A stretch of 43,837 bases of DNA from an uncultured Bacteroides sp. (GCA_946628545.1 CAMOWU010000016.1:1-43837); one strand, 5' to 3'. Counted from the first letter of the stretch, positions 7,160 through 16,387 are shown. Numbers and translations: made by a program. The notes: generated from the sequence alone by a model not told the origin.

Positions 7160-8989
7160 ATGCGAGAATTCTTCAAGATGATGGGCAAGTATTTCGCCCC
7201 TTACAAGAAATACATTGGAGCCACCTTCCTGATGAACGTGCTGACAGCGCTGTTCAATGTGTTCTCTTTCTCCTTGTTGTTGCCTATCCTCAATATCCTC
7301 TTCGGTATTGAGCAGAAGCATTATGAGTTCATGGAGTGGGGGAGTGCCAACATCAAGGACACTGCCATCAACAACTTCTACTACTTCGCGCAGACGATGG
7401 TGGAGAATTACGGACCGTCGAACACGCTGCTCTACCTGGGCATGATGCTCGCGCTCATGACCTTCCTCAAGACGGGCTGCTATTTCGCCGGTTCGGCTTT
7501 CCTCATGCCTATGCGAACGGGTGTGGTTCGCGATATTCGCAATGAGATTTACAACAAGATCCTCGCCCTGCCACTCTCTTTCTTCTCCGAGGAACGTAAG
7601 GGCGATATCCTGGCTCGTGTCAGCACCGATGTCAATGAGGTGGATACTTCTATCACCAACTCGCTCGACACCCTCATCAAGAACCCTATCTTCATCATCA
7701 TCTATGTGGGCACACTCATTGCACTGAGCTGGCAACTGACCCTCTTCACACTGCTCGTGGTGCCTTTCCTGGCTTACGGCATCGGTTTCATCGGACGTAA
7801 ACTCAAGCGCACATCTCTCTACGCACAGAGCAAATGGAGCGACGGACTGAGCCAGATTGAGGAAACGCTGGGTGGACTGCGCATCATCAAGGCTTTCATT
7901 GCTGAGAAGAAGATGAGCCGCAGATTCCAGAAGGTCAACGACGAGTTCCGCAATGCCAACATGAAGGTCTCGATCCGTCAGGCTGCAGCGCATCCCGTCA
8001 GTGAGTTTCTCGGTACGGTCATGATTGTCATTGTGCTGTGGTTCGGAGGTACATTGATCCTTTCCAACAACTCACCCATCGATGCCAGCATGTTCATCTA
8101 CTATCTGGTCATCCTCTACACCACCCTCCAGCCCATCAAGGACTTGTCGAAAGCCAGTTACAACATCCCCAAAGGCATGGCGTCGATGGAGCGCATCAAC
8201 AAGATCCTCAATGCTGAGAACAACATCAAGGAGGTGGAGCATCCTATTGCCATCGATGGTTTGCATCAGTCGATCGAACTGCGCCATGTGTCGTTCAGCT
8301 ACAACAGTTCCAGGGAAATCCTCCACGACATCAATATGACCATCGAGAAGGGCAAGACCATTGCGATTGTAGGACAGTCGGGATCAGGAAAAAGCACACT
8401 GGTGGATCTCATCCCTCGCTATCACGACATCACGGAGGGTGAGATACTGATTGATGGCAAGAACATCAAGTCGATGTCACTGCACTCGCTCAGGTCGATT
8501 ATTGGAAATGTCAATCAGGAGGCTATCCTTTTCAACGACACGGTGTTCAACAACATCGCCTTCGGTGTGGAACACGCCACACAGGAGCAGGTGGAGGCAG
8601 CAGCCCGAATTGCCAATGCCCACGATTTCATCATGGAGATGGAGAATGGGTATCAGTCGAGTGTGGGCGACAGGGGTTGTCTGCTCAGTGGAGGCCAGCG
8701 TCAGCGCATATCCATAGCAAGGGCCATACTCAAGAACCCGCCCATATTGATTCTTGATGAAGCCACATCGGCGCTCGACACTGAGTCGGAGAAACTGGTT
8801 CAGGACGCTTTGGAGAAACTCATGCAGTCGCGCACCACCATTGCCATCGCCCACCGTCTATCCACCATCCGCAACTCCGATGAAATCTACGTCCTCCATG
8901 ATGGACAGATTGTGGAAAGAGGCACCCACGAGCAACTTCTCGCACTCGGTGGCTACTACAAAAAACTCAACGACATGCAAGCGCTATAA
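7160..8989 (+). CDS. ABC exporter, MsbA/lipid-type (fused membrane and ATPase domains)
   Basis: A 609-residue half-transporter in the inner membrane. The first 320 or so residues carry about six membrane helices (ABC type I fold, with the coupling-helix region KGDILARVSTDVNEVD). The ATPase domain follows from about 345: Walker A GQSGSGKST near 404, Q-loop in NVNQEAILF, signature LSGGQRQR near 508, Walker B ILILDEATSALD near 528 and the switch His in IAIAHRLSTI. Dimers of this type export lipids, lipid A core or drugs; Bacteroidales copies of this length are usually annotated as lipid A/MsbA-like. ATG 7160 (MREFFKMMGKYFAPYKKY) is preferred over the TTG at 7106. The stop codon abuts a heptad-repeat array. 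The substrate is inferred, not shown. Confidence 0.9.
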   Translation: MREFFKMMGKYFAPYKKYIGATFLMNVLTALFNVFSFSLLLPILNILFGIEQKHYEFMEWGSANIKDTAINNFYYFAQTMVENYGPSNTLLYLGMMLALMTFLKTGCYFAGSAFLMPMRTGVVRDIRNEIYNKILALPLSFFSEERKGDILARVSTDVNEVDTSITNSLDTLIKNPIFIIIYVGTLIALSWQLTLFTLLVVPFLAYGIGFIGRKLKRTSLYAQSKWSDGLSQIEETLGGLRIIKAFIAEKKMSRRFQKVNDEFRNANMKVSIRQAAAHPVSEFLGTVMIVIVLWFGGTLILSNNSPIDASMFIYYLVILYTTLQPIKDLSKASYNIPKGMASMERINKILNAENNIKEVEHPIAIDGLHQSIELRHVSFSYNSSREILHDINMTIEKGKTIAIVGQSGSGKSTLVDLIPRYHDITEGEILIDGKNIKSMSLHSLRSIIGNVNQEAILFNDTVFNNIAFGVEHATQEQVEAAARIANAHDFIMEMENGYQSSVGDRGCLLSGGQRQRISIARAILKNPPILILDEATSALDTESEKLVQDALEKLMQSRTTIAIAHRLSTIRNSDEIYVLHDGQIVERGTHEQLLALGGYYKKLNDMQAL

Positions 8990-9121
8990 TTTAGACTTTA
9001 GGCGTTAGACTATAGACCATAGATATTTATAGAAGCTATAGAATCTATAGAAGCTATAGCTATGGAGCTAAAGTCTAAAGCCTAACGCCTAACGCCTAAA
9101 GCCTAAAGTCTAAAGCATCTA
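8990..9121. repeat. Inverted heptad array between convergent genes
   Basis: Right after the ABC transporter stop come 7-bp units TTTAGAC, TTTAGGC, GTTAGAC, TATAGAC, CATAGAT (8990-9024). Then 9-bp units built on CTATAGAAG follow (about 9032-9060). Then come inverted 7-bp units AGCTAAA, GTCTAAA, GCCTAAC (twice), GCCTAAA (twice), GTCTAAA, GCATCTA (9066-9121). The last unit contains the minus-strand stop codon of the small membrane protein. The two halves are complementary and would fold into a long hairpin, a plausible bidirectional terminator. Confidence 0.75.
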
Positions 9122-9292
9122 TCTTTTCCTGAACAGGTTGATGCCCAGCCAGACAGCTGCGAGGGCAAAGATGATGGTGATGAGCAGGCTCGAGCTGTCC
9201 TTGAGCACGCTTGTCATCCAAATGCTGGCTCCTAAGCACACCAGCACAAGGATGAACGAGATGATCATCATCGTTTTACTGATTTTCCACAT
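9119..9292 (-). CDS. Small 57-residue membrane protein
   Basis: ATG at 9290-9292 (minus strand) opens a 57-codon frame ending TAG at 9119-9121. The peptide has a short basic start (MWKISK), a hydrophobic helix (MMIISFILVLVCLGASIWM), a polar turn (TSVLKDSSS), a second helix (LLITIIFALAAVWLGINLF) and a basic end (RKR). It is therefore a two-helix hairpin in the inner membrane with both ends probably in the cytoplasm. It lies 41 bases downstream of cysS on the same strand and probably shares its transcript. Small two-helix proteins of this kind are common near cysS in Bacteroidales as far as I recall; no function is known to me. Confidence 0.7.
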   Translation of the reverse strand: MWKISKTMMIISFILVLVCLGASIWMTSVLKDSSSLLITIIFALAAVWLGINLFRKR

Positions 9293-9299
9293 ATCTATT

Positions 9300-9338
9300 T
9301 TCTAACGTCTAAAGTCTAACTAACGTCTAAAATCTACT
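9300..9338. repeat. Heptad array at the cysS stop codon
   Basis: Units TTCTAAC, GTCTAAA, GTCTAAC, (TAAC), GTCTAAA, ATCTACT run from 9300 to 9338. The last one contains the cysS stop codon (minus-strand TAG, 9334-9336). It is the same unit family as at 8990-9121. Confidence 0.65.
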
Positions 9339-10821
9339 TATTCAGTTTCCAGGTCACGCCGTCCTTGGTGTCCTTGACGATGAATCCCAGTTGGGCGAGG
9401 TTGTCGCGGATGAGGTCGGAGGTAGCCCAGTCCTTGTTGGCTTTGGCCTTGGCACGTTGTTCCAACAGCATATCAACCACCTTGCCAAAGGCTTCCTCGC
9501 GGGCGGGGTTGTTTTCGCCCGATGTCTCTTTCAGTCCGAGGATGTCGAATGCGAAGGAGTGGAACACCGTCTTGAGTTTGTCGAGGGCATCGGCTGTGAT
9601 GGTCTCCTTCTTGTCCTGGATGAGGTTGATGATGCGGCAAGCCTCGAAGAGGTGGCTGATGACGATGGGTGTGTTGAAATCGTCGTTCATCGCCTCGTAG
9701 CATTTCTTCTCGAGTTCATCCACCCATTCCAGTTTGATGTTGCCGCCTTTCTTCGTTTCCAGTGCGTCGAGGGCGCGGTAGCCGTCGAGCAGTCTCTCCA
9801 GTCCTTTCTCGCTGGCCTTGAGGGCATCATTGCTGAAATCGACGGTGGAGCGGTAGTGGGCCTGCAGGATGAAGAAACGGATGGTCATGGGCGTATAGGC
9901 CTGCTCCAGGTTGGCATTGTTGCCGCTGAAGAATTCAGGCAATGTGATGAAGTTGCCGAGGCTCTTGCCCATCTTCTGTCCGTTGATGGTGATCATGTTG
10001 TTGTGCATCCAGTAGTGTACCATGTCGTCGCCCTGGCTGGCCACAGCCTGAGCGATTTCGCACTCGTGGTGCGGGAAGACGAGGTCGAGTCCGCCACCGT
10101 GGATGTCGAAGTGGTTGCCCAGGTACTTGCGTCCCATAGCGGTGCACTCGCAGTGCCAGCCAGGAAAACCGTCGCTCCAGGGTGATGGCCATCGCATGAT
10201 GTGCTCGGGTTGTGCCGCTTTCCAGAGTGCGAAGTCGGCTTGGTTCTTCTTTTCGCCCACACCTGCCAGTTCACGTGAGTTGTTGATGATGTCGTCGAGG
10301 TTTCTGCCCGAGAGTTTGCCGTAGTGGTGGTCCTTGTTGTACTTCTCCACGTCGAAATAGACCGATCCATGACTGATGTAGGCATATCCGTTGTCAAGGA
10401 TTTCCTGCACGAGTTGCTGTTGCTCGATGATGTGGCCTGTGGCATGGGGTTCGATGCTGGGGCGCAGCACGTTGAGCGCATCCATGGCGTCGTGGAAACG
10501 GTTGGTGAAGTACTGTGCCACTTCCATGGGCTCCAGTTCCTCCAGACGTGCTTTCTTGGCGATCTTGTCCTCACCCTCGTCGGCATCGTGCTCCAGGTGG
10601 CCTACATCGGTGATGTTGCGCACATAGCGTACTTTGTAGCCGATATGTTGCAGATAGCGGAACACCACGTCGAAAGTGATGGCAGGACGTGCATGCCCTA
10701 AATGAGCGTCGCCATAGACCGTAGGTCCACAGACGTACATGCCCACATGGGGAGCATTGATGGGTTTGAACAATTCTTTCCTGCGGGTCAAAGTGTTGTA
10801 AATCAGTAGTGGCTGTTCCAT
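9334..10821 (-). CDS. cysS: Cysteine--tRNA ligase
   Basis: A 495-residue class I synthetase that charges tRNA-Cys. Visible signatures: the zinc/HIGH region [16 protein letters not shown] with C31 and HLGH at 40-43; zinc-site residues in [14 protein letters not shown] and [10 protein letters not shown]; and the KMSKS-like loop KMGKS at 283-287. The helical C-terminal half (DALR-type anticodon region) is present and the length is in the normal range. The start is ATG at 10819-10821, 38 bases after a -7 promoter box. It is transcribed away from priA, which ends upstream with its own terminator, and is followed by the small membrane protein gene. Confidence 0.97.
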   Translation of the reverse strand: MEQPLLIYNTLTRRKELFKPINAPHVGMYVCGPTVYGDAHLGHARPAITFDVVFRYLQHIGYKVRYVRNITDVGHLEHDADEGEDKIAKKARLEELEPMEVAQYFTNRFHDAMDALNVLRPSIEPHATGHIIEQQQLVQEILDNGYAYISHGSVYFDVEKYNKDHHYGKLSGRNLDDIINNSRELAGVGEKKNQADFALWKAAQPEHIMRWPSPWSDGFPGWHCECTAMGRKYLGNHFDIHGGGLDLVFPHHECEIAQAVASQGDDMVHYWMHNNMITINGQKMGKSLGNFITLPEFFSGNNANLEQAYTPMTIRFFILQAHYRSTVDFSNDALKASEKGLERLLDGYRALDALETKKGGNIKLEWVDELEKKCYEAMNDDFNTPIVISHLFEACRIINLIQDKKETITADALDKLKTVFHSFAFDILGLKETSGENNPAREEAFGKVVDMLLEQRAKAKANKDWATSDLIRDNLAQLGFIVKDTKDGVTWKLNK

Positions 10822-10859
10822 AATCTGTATGTTTTTTTTGTTGTTGTCGGATTAAAATG

Positions 10860-10867
10860 CAAAGTTA
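10860..10867 (-). promoter_or_regulatory. -7 promoter box of cysS
   Basis: TAACTTTG on the minus strand matches TAnnTTTG exactly and is preceded by TATTCG, the same context as the argS promoter. No exact TTTG box lies at the right distance (TTTC at 22 nt is nearest). Confidence 0.55.
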
Positions 10868-10970
10868 CGAATATTCTTGGTATTTTAGGGAAATTGGGAA
10901 GATTTTTTGTAATGTCATTTTGGAGAGGGTGAGCCACCTTGGAAAAGTTGACCCCACCCCGCCCTTTGGG

Positions 10971-10997
10971 CACCCCTCCCCTTCAAGGGGAGGGGTG
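10971..10997 (-). terminator. Hairpin terminator of priA (GGGGAGGGG repeat)
   Basis: CACCCCTCCCCTT (10971-10983), a single C and AAGGGGAGGGGTG (10985-10997) form a perfect 13-bp inverted repeat two bases after the priA stop codon (11000-11002). A related sequence follows argS at 6478. Part of a longer GC-rich repeat that reaches back to about 10949. Confidence 0.65.
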
Positions 10998-10999
10998 TT

Positions 11000-13468
11000 T
11001 TATACTGGATCGACGTCGAAGTAGATGGTGGCGCTCTTGTATTTCTGACGCATGGTGTTGTGGATGAATCTCAGGATTTCCTTGGCCTTGGCGAAAGAGG
11101 CGTTGGATTCCACCTTCAGGATGATCTTGCGGATATGTAGCGACTGCACGCGTGAAACCACTGGACGGTCGGGCCCCAGTACTCGCTGGCCGAAGGAAGC
11201 GCGCATGAGTGTCGTCATCTCTTGTGCCACTCCCTGTACGACGCTTTCATCGCGATGTTTCACATACACGTTGATGAGCCGGTAGAATGGTGGGTAGTGA
11301 AACAACCTTCGTTCGGCGATCTGGCTCTCGAACATCCCGATGAAATCGTTGTTTTTGATTTGTTCAAACAGCGGATGGTCGGCCTTTTTGGTTTGCAGGA
11401 TGACCTTTCCGCGTCTGCCTTGTCGTCCAGCCCTTCCGCTCACTTGCACCAGCATGTGGAAGGCGCGTTCATAGCTGCGGAAGTCGGGGTAGTTGATGAT
11501 GGTGTCGGCGTCGAGGATGCACACCACACTCACTCCGCTGAAGTCGAGTCCTTTGGTCACCATCTGTGTGCCGATGAGGATATCGGCCTTGTGTTCGGAG
11601 AAATCGTTGATGATGCGCTCATACGACTTACGTGTCTTGGCGGTGTCGAGATCCATGCGCAGAACCTTTGCATCGGGAAAGATTTTGCTGACGAGGTCTT
11701 CCAACTGCTCTGTGCCCACACCGATGCCTCTGAGGTCGCGTTCGCCGCAGTTGGGGCAGGCTGAGGGTATCTGGTAGGTGTAGCCGCAGTAGTGGCAAGT
11801 CATCTGATGCACGGATCGGTGGTAGGTGAGACTCACGTCGCAATGTTCGCAACGAGGCACCCATCCACAGGTGTGGCACTCCACGAACTGCGAATAGCCG
11901 CGTCGGTTCTGGAAGAGGATGACTTGCTCGTGTTGGTCGAGTGCCTCGTTGATGGCGTCGATGACCTCTTGGGAGAACGGCCCTTTCATTCTTTTCTGCT
12001 GTCGCAGGCGTTTGATGTCGATGAGTTGTATCTCCGGCAGTTCGATGTTCTTGTAGCGTTCTTTCATCTCCACATATCCCACTTTGCCGTTGGTGGTGTT
12101 GTGGTAGGTTTCGATGCTCGGCGTGGCTGTGCCGTAGAGCACTTTGCAGTTGCCCAACTGGTGGGCGAGCATCACGGCGCAGGAACGGGCGTGATAGCGT
12201 GGGGCAGGGTCTTGTTGTTTGTAAGATGCCTCATGTTCCTCATCGATGATGATCAGACCTAAGTTCTTGAAAGGCAGGAAGATGGACGATCGAACGCCTA
12301 AGATGAGTTTGTAGGGATGGTCCGACAGTTGTTTTTTATAGACTTCCACGCGTTCGGCATCGGGGAATTTGGAGTGATAGACACCCATATCGTTGCCGAA
12401 GAATTGGCGCAGTCGGTCGGTGATTTGTGTGGTGAGTGCGATTTCGGGCAGCAGATACAGCACCTGTTGTCCTTCGTCAATGTATTTTTTGATGAGATGG
12501 ATATACACCTCGGTTTTGCCGCTCGATGTCACACCGTGGAGAAGGGTCTGCTGACTTGAAGTAAAACTTGAGCAAATGGCATTGAAGGCGTTCTGTTGCT
12601 GTGGATTAAGCTGGTGGATTTCAGCCAAACCCGTATCCTTTGCGTCATTATCGAGTCGTGAGGTGGTGACTTCGTATTGTGTCAGGACTTTTTTCTGTAG
12701 CAAGGTGTTGAGCACATTGCTCGTCGCACCTGTCTTTTTGAGCAGTAGTGCCCTGCTGACGGGGTATTTCTCTTCGCCAGTCACATCGTTGTCCTCGATA
12801 TAACCAGATAATTGGAGGTAGCTGGCCACCATTTCTTGTTGTTTTACAGATCTTTGCAAAGCATTGAGCAAGGTGTTGAGTCGTTCGGGTCTCAGGTCGC
12901 CTGCCAGTCTGACCATGGTCTCTGTCTTGGGTCGGTATCCCACTCGTATGGATTCCTTCACACTGACCAACCCCTTGCTCATCAGTGAGTTGACAATCGG
13001 AAGGATGGCATTGATGCCACATGCTTTCTGTAATGCGGAGATATTGATTTCCTTCTCCCTTTCAACGACATTGAAGGCGATGTTCTCGCGTTCGGTCAGG
13101 GGTGTTGTCGCCTCGTAGTCATCGTTGAGCACAATGGTGGTCTCGCTCTCCAGTTTCATGCCTGCCGGCACTGCCGCCTTATAGACATCGCCGAGTGTGC
13201 ACATATAGTAGTCGGCTATCCATCGCCAAAGTTGCAGTTGATGGCTTGTGACCACGGGTTCTGTATCGAGTATCTCCATGATGTCCTTGGCTTGCACGCC
13301 GCTGTTGTTCTGTTGGTGGATGTCGAGGATGATGCCTGTGTAGATTTTTTTAGCGCCAAACTGCACCACTACGCGTTTGCCCACAGCCAGTTGGGCGTTG
13401 AGCGTTGGCGGCACGGAGTAAGTGTAGGTGTCGGCTAATGGGAGCGGAAGAATAACGTCGATAAACAT
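11000..13468 (-). CDS. priA: Primosomal protein N' (replication restart helicase PriA)
   Basis: An 822-residue 3'-to-5' DNA helicase that reloads the replisome at stalled forks. The N-terminal DNA-binding domain (IDVILPLPLADTYTYSVP, then GKRVVVQFG) is typical of PriA. The helicase core shows Walker A GVTSSGKTEVY near residue 312, a DEEH box in IIIDEEHEASYKQQDP near 408, and motif GTATPSIE. The zinc-binding insert has paired cysteines: CHTCGWVPRCEHCD and CHYCG ... CPNCG from about 529. Motifs V and VI follow (GTQMVTKGLDF; QVSGRAGRQGR). ATG at 13466-13468 gives the canonical start; a longer in-frame version to 13486 would run across the -7 box. Confidence 0.96.
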   Translation of the reverse strand: MFIDVILPLPLADTYTYSVPPTLNAQLAVGKRVVVQFGAKKIYTGIILDIHQQNNSGVQAKDIMEILDTEPVVTSHQLQLWRWIADYYMCTLGDVYKAAVPAGMKLESETTIVLNDDYEATTPLTERENIAFNVVEREKEINISALQKACGINAILPIVNSLMSKGLVSVKESIRVGYRPKTETMVRLAGDLRPERLNTLLNALQRSVKQQEMVASYLQLSGYIEDNDVTGEEKYPVSRALLLKKTGATSNVLNTLLQKKVLTQYEVTTSRLDNDAKDTGLAEIHQLNPQQQNAFNAICSSFTSSQQTLLHGVTSSGKTEVYIHLIKKYIDEGQQVLYLLPEIALTTQITDRLRQFFGNDMGVYHSKFPDAERVEVYKKQLSDHPYKLILGVRSSIFLPFKNLGLIIIDEEHEASYKQQDPAPRYHARSCAVMLAHQLGNCKVLYGTATPSIETYHNTTNGKVGYVEMKERYKNIELPEIQLIDIKRLRQQKRMKGPFSQEVIDAINEALDQHEQVILFQNRRGYSQFVECHTCGWVPRCEHCDVSLTYHRSVHQMTCHYCGYTYQIPSACPNCGERDLRGIGVGTEQLEDLVSKIFPDAKVLRMDLDTAKTRKSYERIINDFSEHKADILIGTQMVTKGLDFSGVSVVCILDADTIINYPDFRSYERAFHMLVQVSGRAGRQGRRGKVILQTKKADHPLFEQIKNNDFIGMFESQIAERRLFHYPPFYRLINVYVKHRDESVVQGVAQEMTTLMRASFGQRVLGPDRPVVSRVQSLHIRKIILKVESNASFAKAKEILRFIHNTMRQKYKSATIYFDVDPV

Positions 13469-13475
13469 AGGAACG

Positions 13476-13483
13476 CAAAAATA
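13476..13483 (-). promoter_or_regulatory. -7 promoter box of priA, very close to the start codon
   Basis: TATTTTTG on the minus strand fits TAnnTTTG and ends only 7 bases before the priA ATG. If used, the mRNA would have a leader of about 5 nt or none. No matching TTTG box was found upstream. Confidence 0.4.
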
Positions 13484-13585
13484 CACCTTTTTTTCGACAT
13501 ATTATTTTTTTCATGGTTGAAAAAGTGGAATTGGGTGGGTTTATCTGTCTTTTGACGCATGATGCGTGGGATTATGTGCGATGGG

Positions 13586-13663
13586 CGACCCTTTCAGGGT
13601 CGTGTGCACCCACGGATCGACCGTCATTATAAAATAAAAAAAGAAAAGTCCCTGAAAGGGACT
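13586..13663. repeat. Inverted pair of REP-like hairpins
   Basis: CGACCCT-TTC-AGGGTCG (13586-13602) and AGTCCCT-GAA-AGGGACT (13647-13663) have 7-bp stems and complementary loops, so they are inverted copies of one element. They sit in the 290-bp gap between the priA start and the C10 protease stop, which otherwise holds no gene that I can see. The element resembles that at 188-306. Confidence 0.65.
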
Positions 13664-13761
13664 CCTCTTTATTTGATAGGCGCCTTCTTTGAACCTCCAA
13701 ACGACGTGGTAGATGCGTTTTGTATATGCATGTGATTTCCTATTGTCTTTTCCGATATTGA

Positions 13762-15456
13762 TTATCGAACCAATCGTTTCATAGTGCGTACAGTGCCATC
13801 AGAAAGCAGCTGTCGTTCAATGATGATGCCTTTTTGTGTTTCAGAGGCTTCGATACCGTTGATGGTGAATCGTTTCACACTCATGACTTCAGGTGTGCTC
13901 TCGATAGGCCCATTGATATTCGTGGAGTATGGTGTCGTTTGTTCGTTGATACTGATATTGCGGTCAGCATCGATCGTGAAGGTGTGGATTTTGGCACCGC
14001 CTTTTACGTGTACGATTGCAGGGATTGTCTCCCTGTCGTCTTTTGTTCCGAAATAGAAGTGATATGTTCCGGGCTTGACATCGTTCAGTTTCGCTACTTG
14101 CTGGTCGTTGTTGGTATAGCCATAACCAGGATCCATCTCTGTGGTCATGAGTCCTTCATAGAATTTGGAAAATGACTTGTCGTCGTTATACACATATATA
14201 CCCAATTTCCCCTTGAAAGTTTCTGGATGGTTGTTGTAAAGATAGGTTGGTGTGATCACTATATCCTCTTTACTCACTTCCAGTTGATAGTTATTGCATA
14301 TCCAGTATGATTCAAATGACTCCTCTGTTCCTGGCTCCTCTTGACACTTATAATTCCAGATCATGTCTTGGTTGCTGTTGAAGTGTGAGGTCACAGACAC
14401 GCCGAATATACCGGTGGGGTTGAGGTCTGCGAAATTATAGTATCCGTCGCCTTCGCCGTCCCATCCCCAGTTCACTCGAATTTTGCCTTCCTCATCGTAT
14501 CCGTCGAAAACGAAAGCATGTCCTCCAGTATTTGGGTCAGTTCCACTGTAAAGAATAGGTCTTCCATGGTCGAGGGCATCGTATATCATTGCCATCCAGT
14601 CCTCGTTGGAATGATAGTCTCTTGAAGCCAGCTTCAGTGCATAGGGGTCAAATCTCATATTGTTGATCATTCCCTGTGCGGCGTCAATCAATGTCGTACC
14701 GCTTGCACTTTCCTTGTAATTCATGTGGCATGCAAGGCCGCAATCATACATCAGTGTGGCAATACCTATCTTCTGGTTGGTCGTCAAGCCCATGTCGGGA
14801 TACCAGTCTCTGTATTCTCCCCAAGTGTATGTGGTGTTCAGACTGAGCCTGAATTGGCTCTGGCTGTTTTCTTTTGTATAGTAGCCTTTTCCTTTGCTGC
14901 TTGCCGGATACTGTAGGTAGTTGAGGATTTGTGCCAAAGCTGTTGCAACACACCCCACCGGAGCGTTCTTGCCGTTGATTTCGGGCGTTTTGTAATTATA
15001 CGGGCTACCTTGTCCCCACCGAGTGGTGAGCATCTGTTCTACCGCCTTCTCTTTTTTGTGCTGTTCTGCTATTTGCCCGTTTTCTTTTTTTATGGCAAGT
15101 GATTCGTTGATGGCTTTCAACCACCAGTTCAGCGCTTCATTGCTCTCCGGGAAATCACTTTCCGACACACCGAGAATGGCAGGGAACTGTTCGTCGTGAC
15201 TCACTACGGCAAAGCCCTTTTCCTTGATGCTAAACACGCTTAATTCATCTGAGACCTTAATTTTTTCGGGTTTCAGACCGCTGCTTTGATTCCTGGCATT
15301 GGCAAGGTTCTCCCCTCTAAGCTGGATGATGGCGTCCATTGCTATTTGTCGCATCGACTCCTCGTTGCGATCTTGTGCGTTGGAGAAGATCGAGAATGCC
15401 ATGAGAATAGGAAGAGTGAATATAAACTTTTTAAGCATGAGTTGTTTGTTTTTCAT
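13762..15456 (-). CDS. Secreted C10-family cysteine protease (streptopain-like)
   Basis: A 564-residue preproprotease. The start ATG at 15454-15456 gives the signal peptide MKNKQLMLKKFIFTLPIL... ending SNAQ. A longer frame from 15528 would have to translate through the hairpin at 15474-15515 and would bury the signal. After the prodomain (AVVSHDEQFPAILG, Spi-like) comes the protease: catalytic C169 in PVGCVATALAQIL, catalytic H313 in GGHAFVFDGYD, then RVNWGWDGEGDGYY, the usual C10 downstream block. The C-terminal 200 residues are a beta-rich extension ending with a basic tail (MKRLVR). It lies downstream of susC, susD and a lipoprotein gene on the same strand, separated by a strong hairpin, so it may be expressed separately or at a lower level. 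Substrate: protein, likely extracellular. Confidence 0.9.
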   Translation of the reverse strand: MKNKQLMLKKFIFTLPILMAFSIFSNAQDRNEESMRQIAMDAIIQLRGENLANARNQSSGLKPEKIKVSDELSVFSIKEKGFAVVSHDEQFPAILGVSESDFPESNEALNWWLKAINESLAIKKENGQIAEQHKKEKAVEQMLTTRWGQGSPYNYKTPEINGKNAPVGCVATALAQILNYLQYPASSKGKGYYTKENSQSQFRLSLNTTYTWGEYRDWYPDMGLTTNQKIGIATLMYDCGLACHMNYKESASGTTLIDAAQGMINNMRFDPYALKLASRDYHSNEDWMAMIYDALDHGRPILYSGTDPNTGGHAFVFDGYDEEGKIRVNWGWDGEGDGYYNFADLNPTGIFGVSVTSHFNSNQDMIWNYKCQEEPGTEESFESYWICNNYQLEVSKEDIVITPTYLYNNHPETFKGKLGIYVYNDDKSFSKFYEGLMTTEMDPGYGYTNNDQQVAKLNDVKPGTYHFYFGTKDDRETIPAIVHVKGGAKIHTFTIDADRNISINEQTTPYSTNINGPIESTPEVMSVKRFTINGIEASETQKGIIIERQLLSDGTVRTMKRLVR

Positions 15457-15473
15457 TTTGTTAGAAAACCTAA

Positions 15474-15515
15474 AGAAACGGTTTCGGTGCTTTTGCAAGC
15501 CCCGAATCCGTTTCT
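15474..15515 (-). terminator. Hairpin between the lipoprotein and C10 protease genes
   Basis: A 14-bp stem with one mismatch (15474-15487 with 15502-15515) closes a 14-nt loop. On the minus strand it is followed by TTTAGGTTTTC. It could end or attenuate the susCD transcript before the protease gene, whose ATG is 18 bases beyond. Confidence 0.6.
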
Positions 15516-15547
15516 TGTTCATAATCATGTTTTAGGGAATGTAATCC

Positions 15548-16345
15548 CTATTCCATGATTCGTTGCATAGAGATGTCGCAAATATCGAAGTTTCCTGCTG
15601 AGACACGAGCTGCCCAGATGCTCGACTGGAAGTTGAGACCGTCCTTAGTGGTGAGAGTCAATGTTCGAGTGTAGGCTGACCCATCGTTCGACATACCGTA
15701 AAGATATATTGTTCCGTAGGCCTCATGTTCGCCAATGGGTTGTCCAGACTCGATGGTGATGACTCCCGTCTCCTCATCGTAAGTTCCTTTAACAGTTGAT
15801 TCTGTATCCCAGAATCCTGTAATTTCAACTTCTGTCTCGCTATCTCCCACAAAGGCAATCTTCATCACGTATTCACCGGTGTAATCCTCTTCGTAGTATG
15901 AATACTCAGTTGCCTTATAGGATCCTTCGATGGTCAGCTGTGGCATTTCAGGTGTGGTGAACTTGACAACCTCGCTTTTAGCTGTCAGACCGCTCTTTGT
16001 GATAGCGTATGCCTGAAGAGTATAAGAGGTCTCGGCGGTGAGTCCGGAGATGGTCTTCTGATAGTTGGCGGCAACAGAATCCGTCTTGATGTATTGTACA
16101 TCTGTTGAATCCGCTGCATTCATCAAGATGAATCCTTCCTCAAGAATGACGTCAATATTGTCGAAAGTGGCTGTGGCAGCGTAGGTCATGAAATCTACGA
16201 CTTCACCTGTCACGCTTACGGTCGGAACAGTAGCGTTGGCATATTTGCCATCTATGTCAGCCTTGTCGTCCATCGTCTCGTTACAGCTTGCCAAGAGGCA
16301 GATTGCTGCAAAGCCGACAAATATGTTTGATAATATCTTTCTCAT
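15548..16345 (-). CDS. Surface lipoprotein of the SusCD locus
   Basis: A 265-residue lipoprotein. The signal peptide MRKILSNIFVGFAAICLLASC ends at lipobox LLASC (C21). Residues from about 40 to 130 look like a fibronectin-type III-like beta sandwich (SGLTAETSYTLQAYAITKSGL... VKFTTP). The second half has acidic beta strands (EVEITGFWDTESTVKGTYDEETGVITI), like the ligand-binding third component of Sus-type operons (SusE/SusF position). It follows susD by about 40 bases and is likely co-transcribed. It would help capture the ligand at the outer surface; which ligand is not shown. Confidence 0.75.
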   Translation of the reverse strand: MRKILSNIFVGFAAICLLASCNETMDDKADIDGKYANATVPTVSVTGEVVDFMTYAATATFDNIDVILEEGFILMNAADSTDVQYIKTDSVAANYQKTISGLTAETSYTLQAYAITKSGLTAKSEVVKFTTPEMPQLTIEGSYKATEYSYYEEDYTGEYVMKIAFVGDSETEVEITGFWDTESTVKGTYDEETGVITIESGQPIGEHEAYGTIYLYGMSNDGSAYTRTLTLTTKDGLNFQSSIWAARVSAGNFDICDISMQRIME

Positions 16346-16387
16346 TATTATGCAAAGTTTTAATTGTTAGATGATATTCCTTGTTTA

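Noticed and set aside
15457-15528. 24-residue N-terminal extension of the first C10 protease
   Set aside because: Runs through a strong hairpin and would mask the signal peptide.
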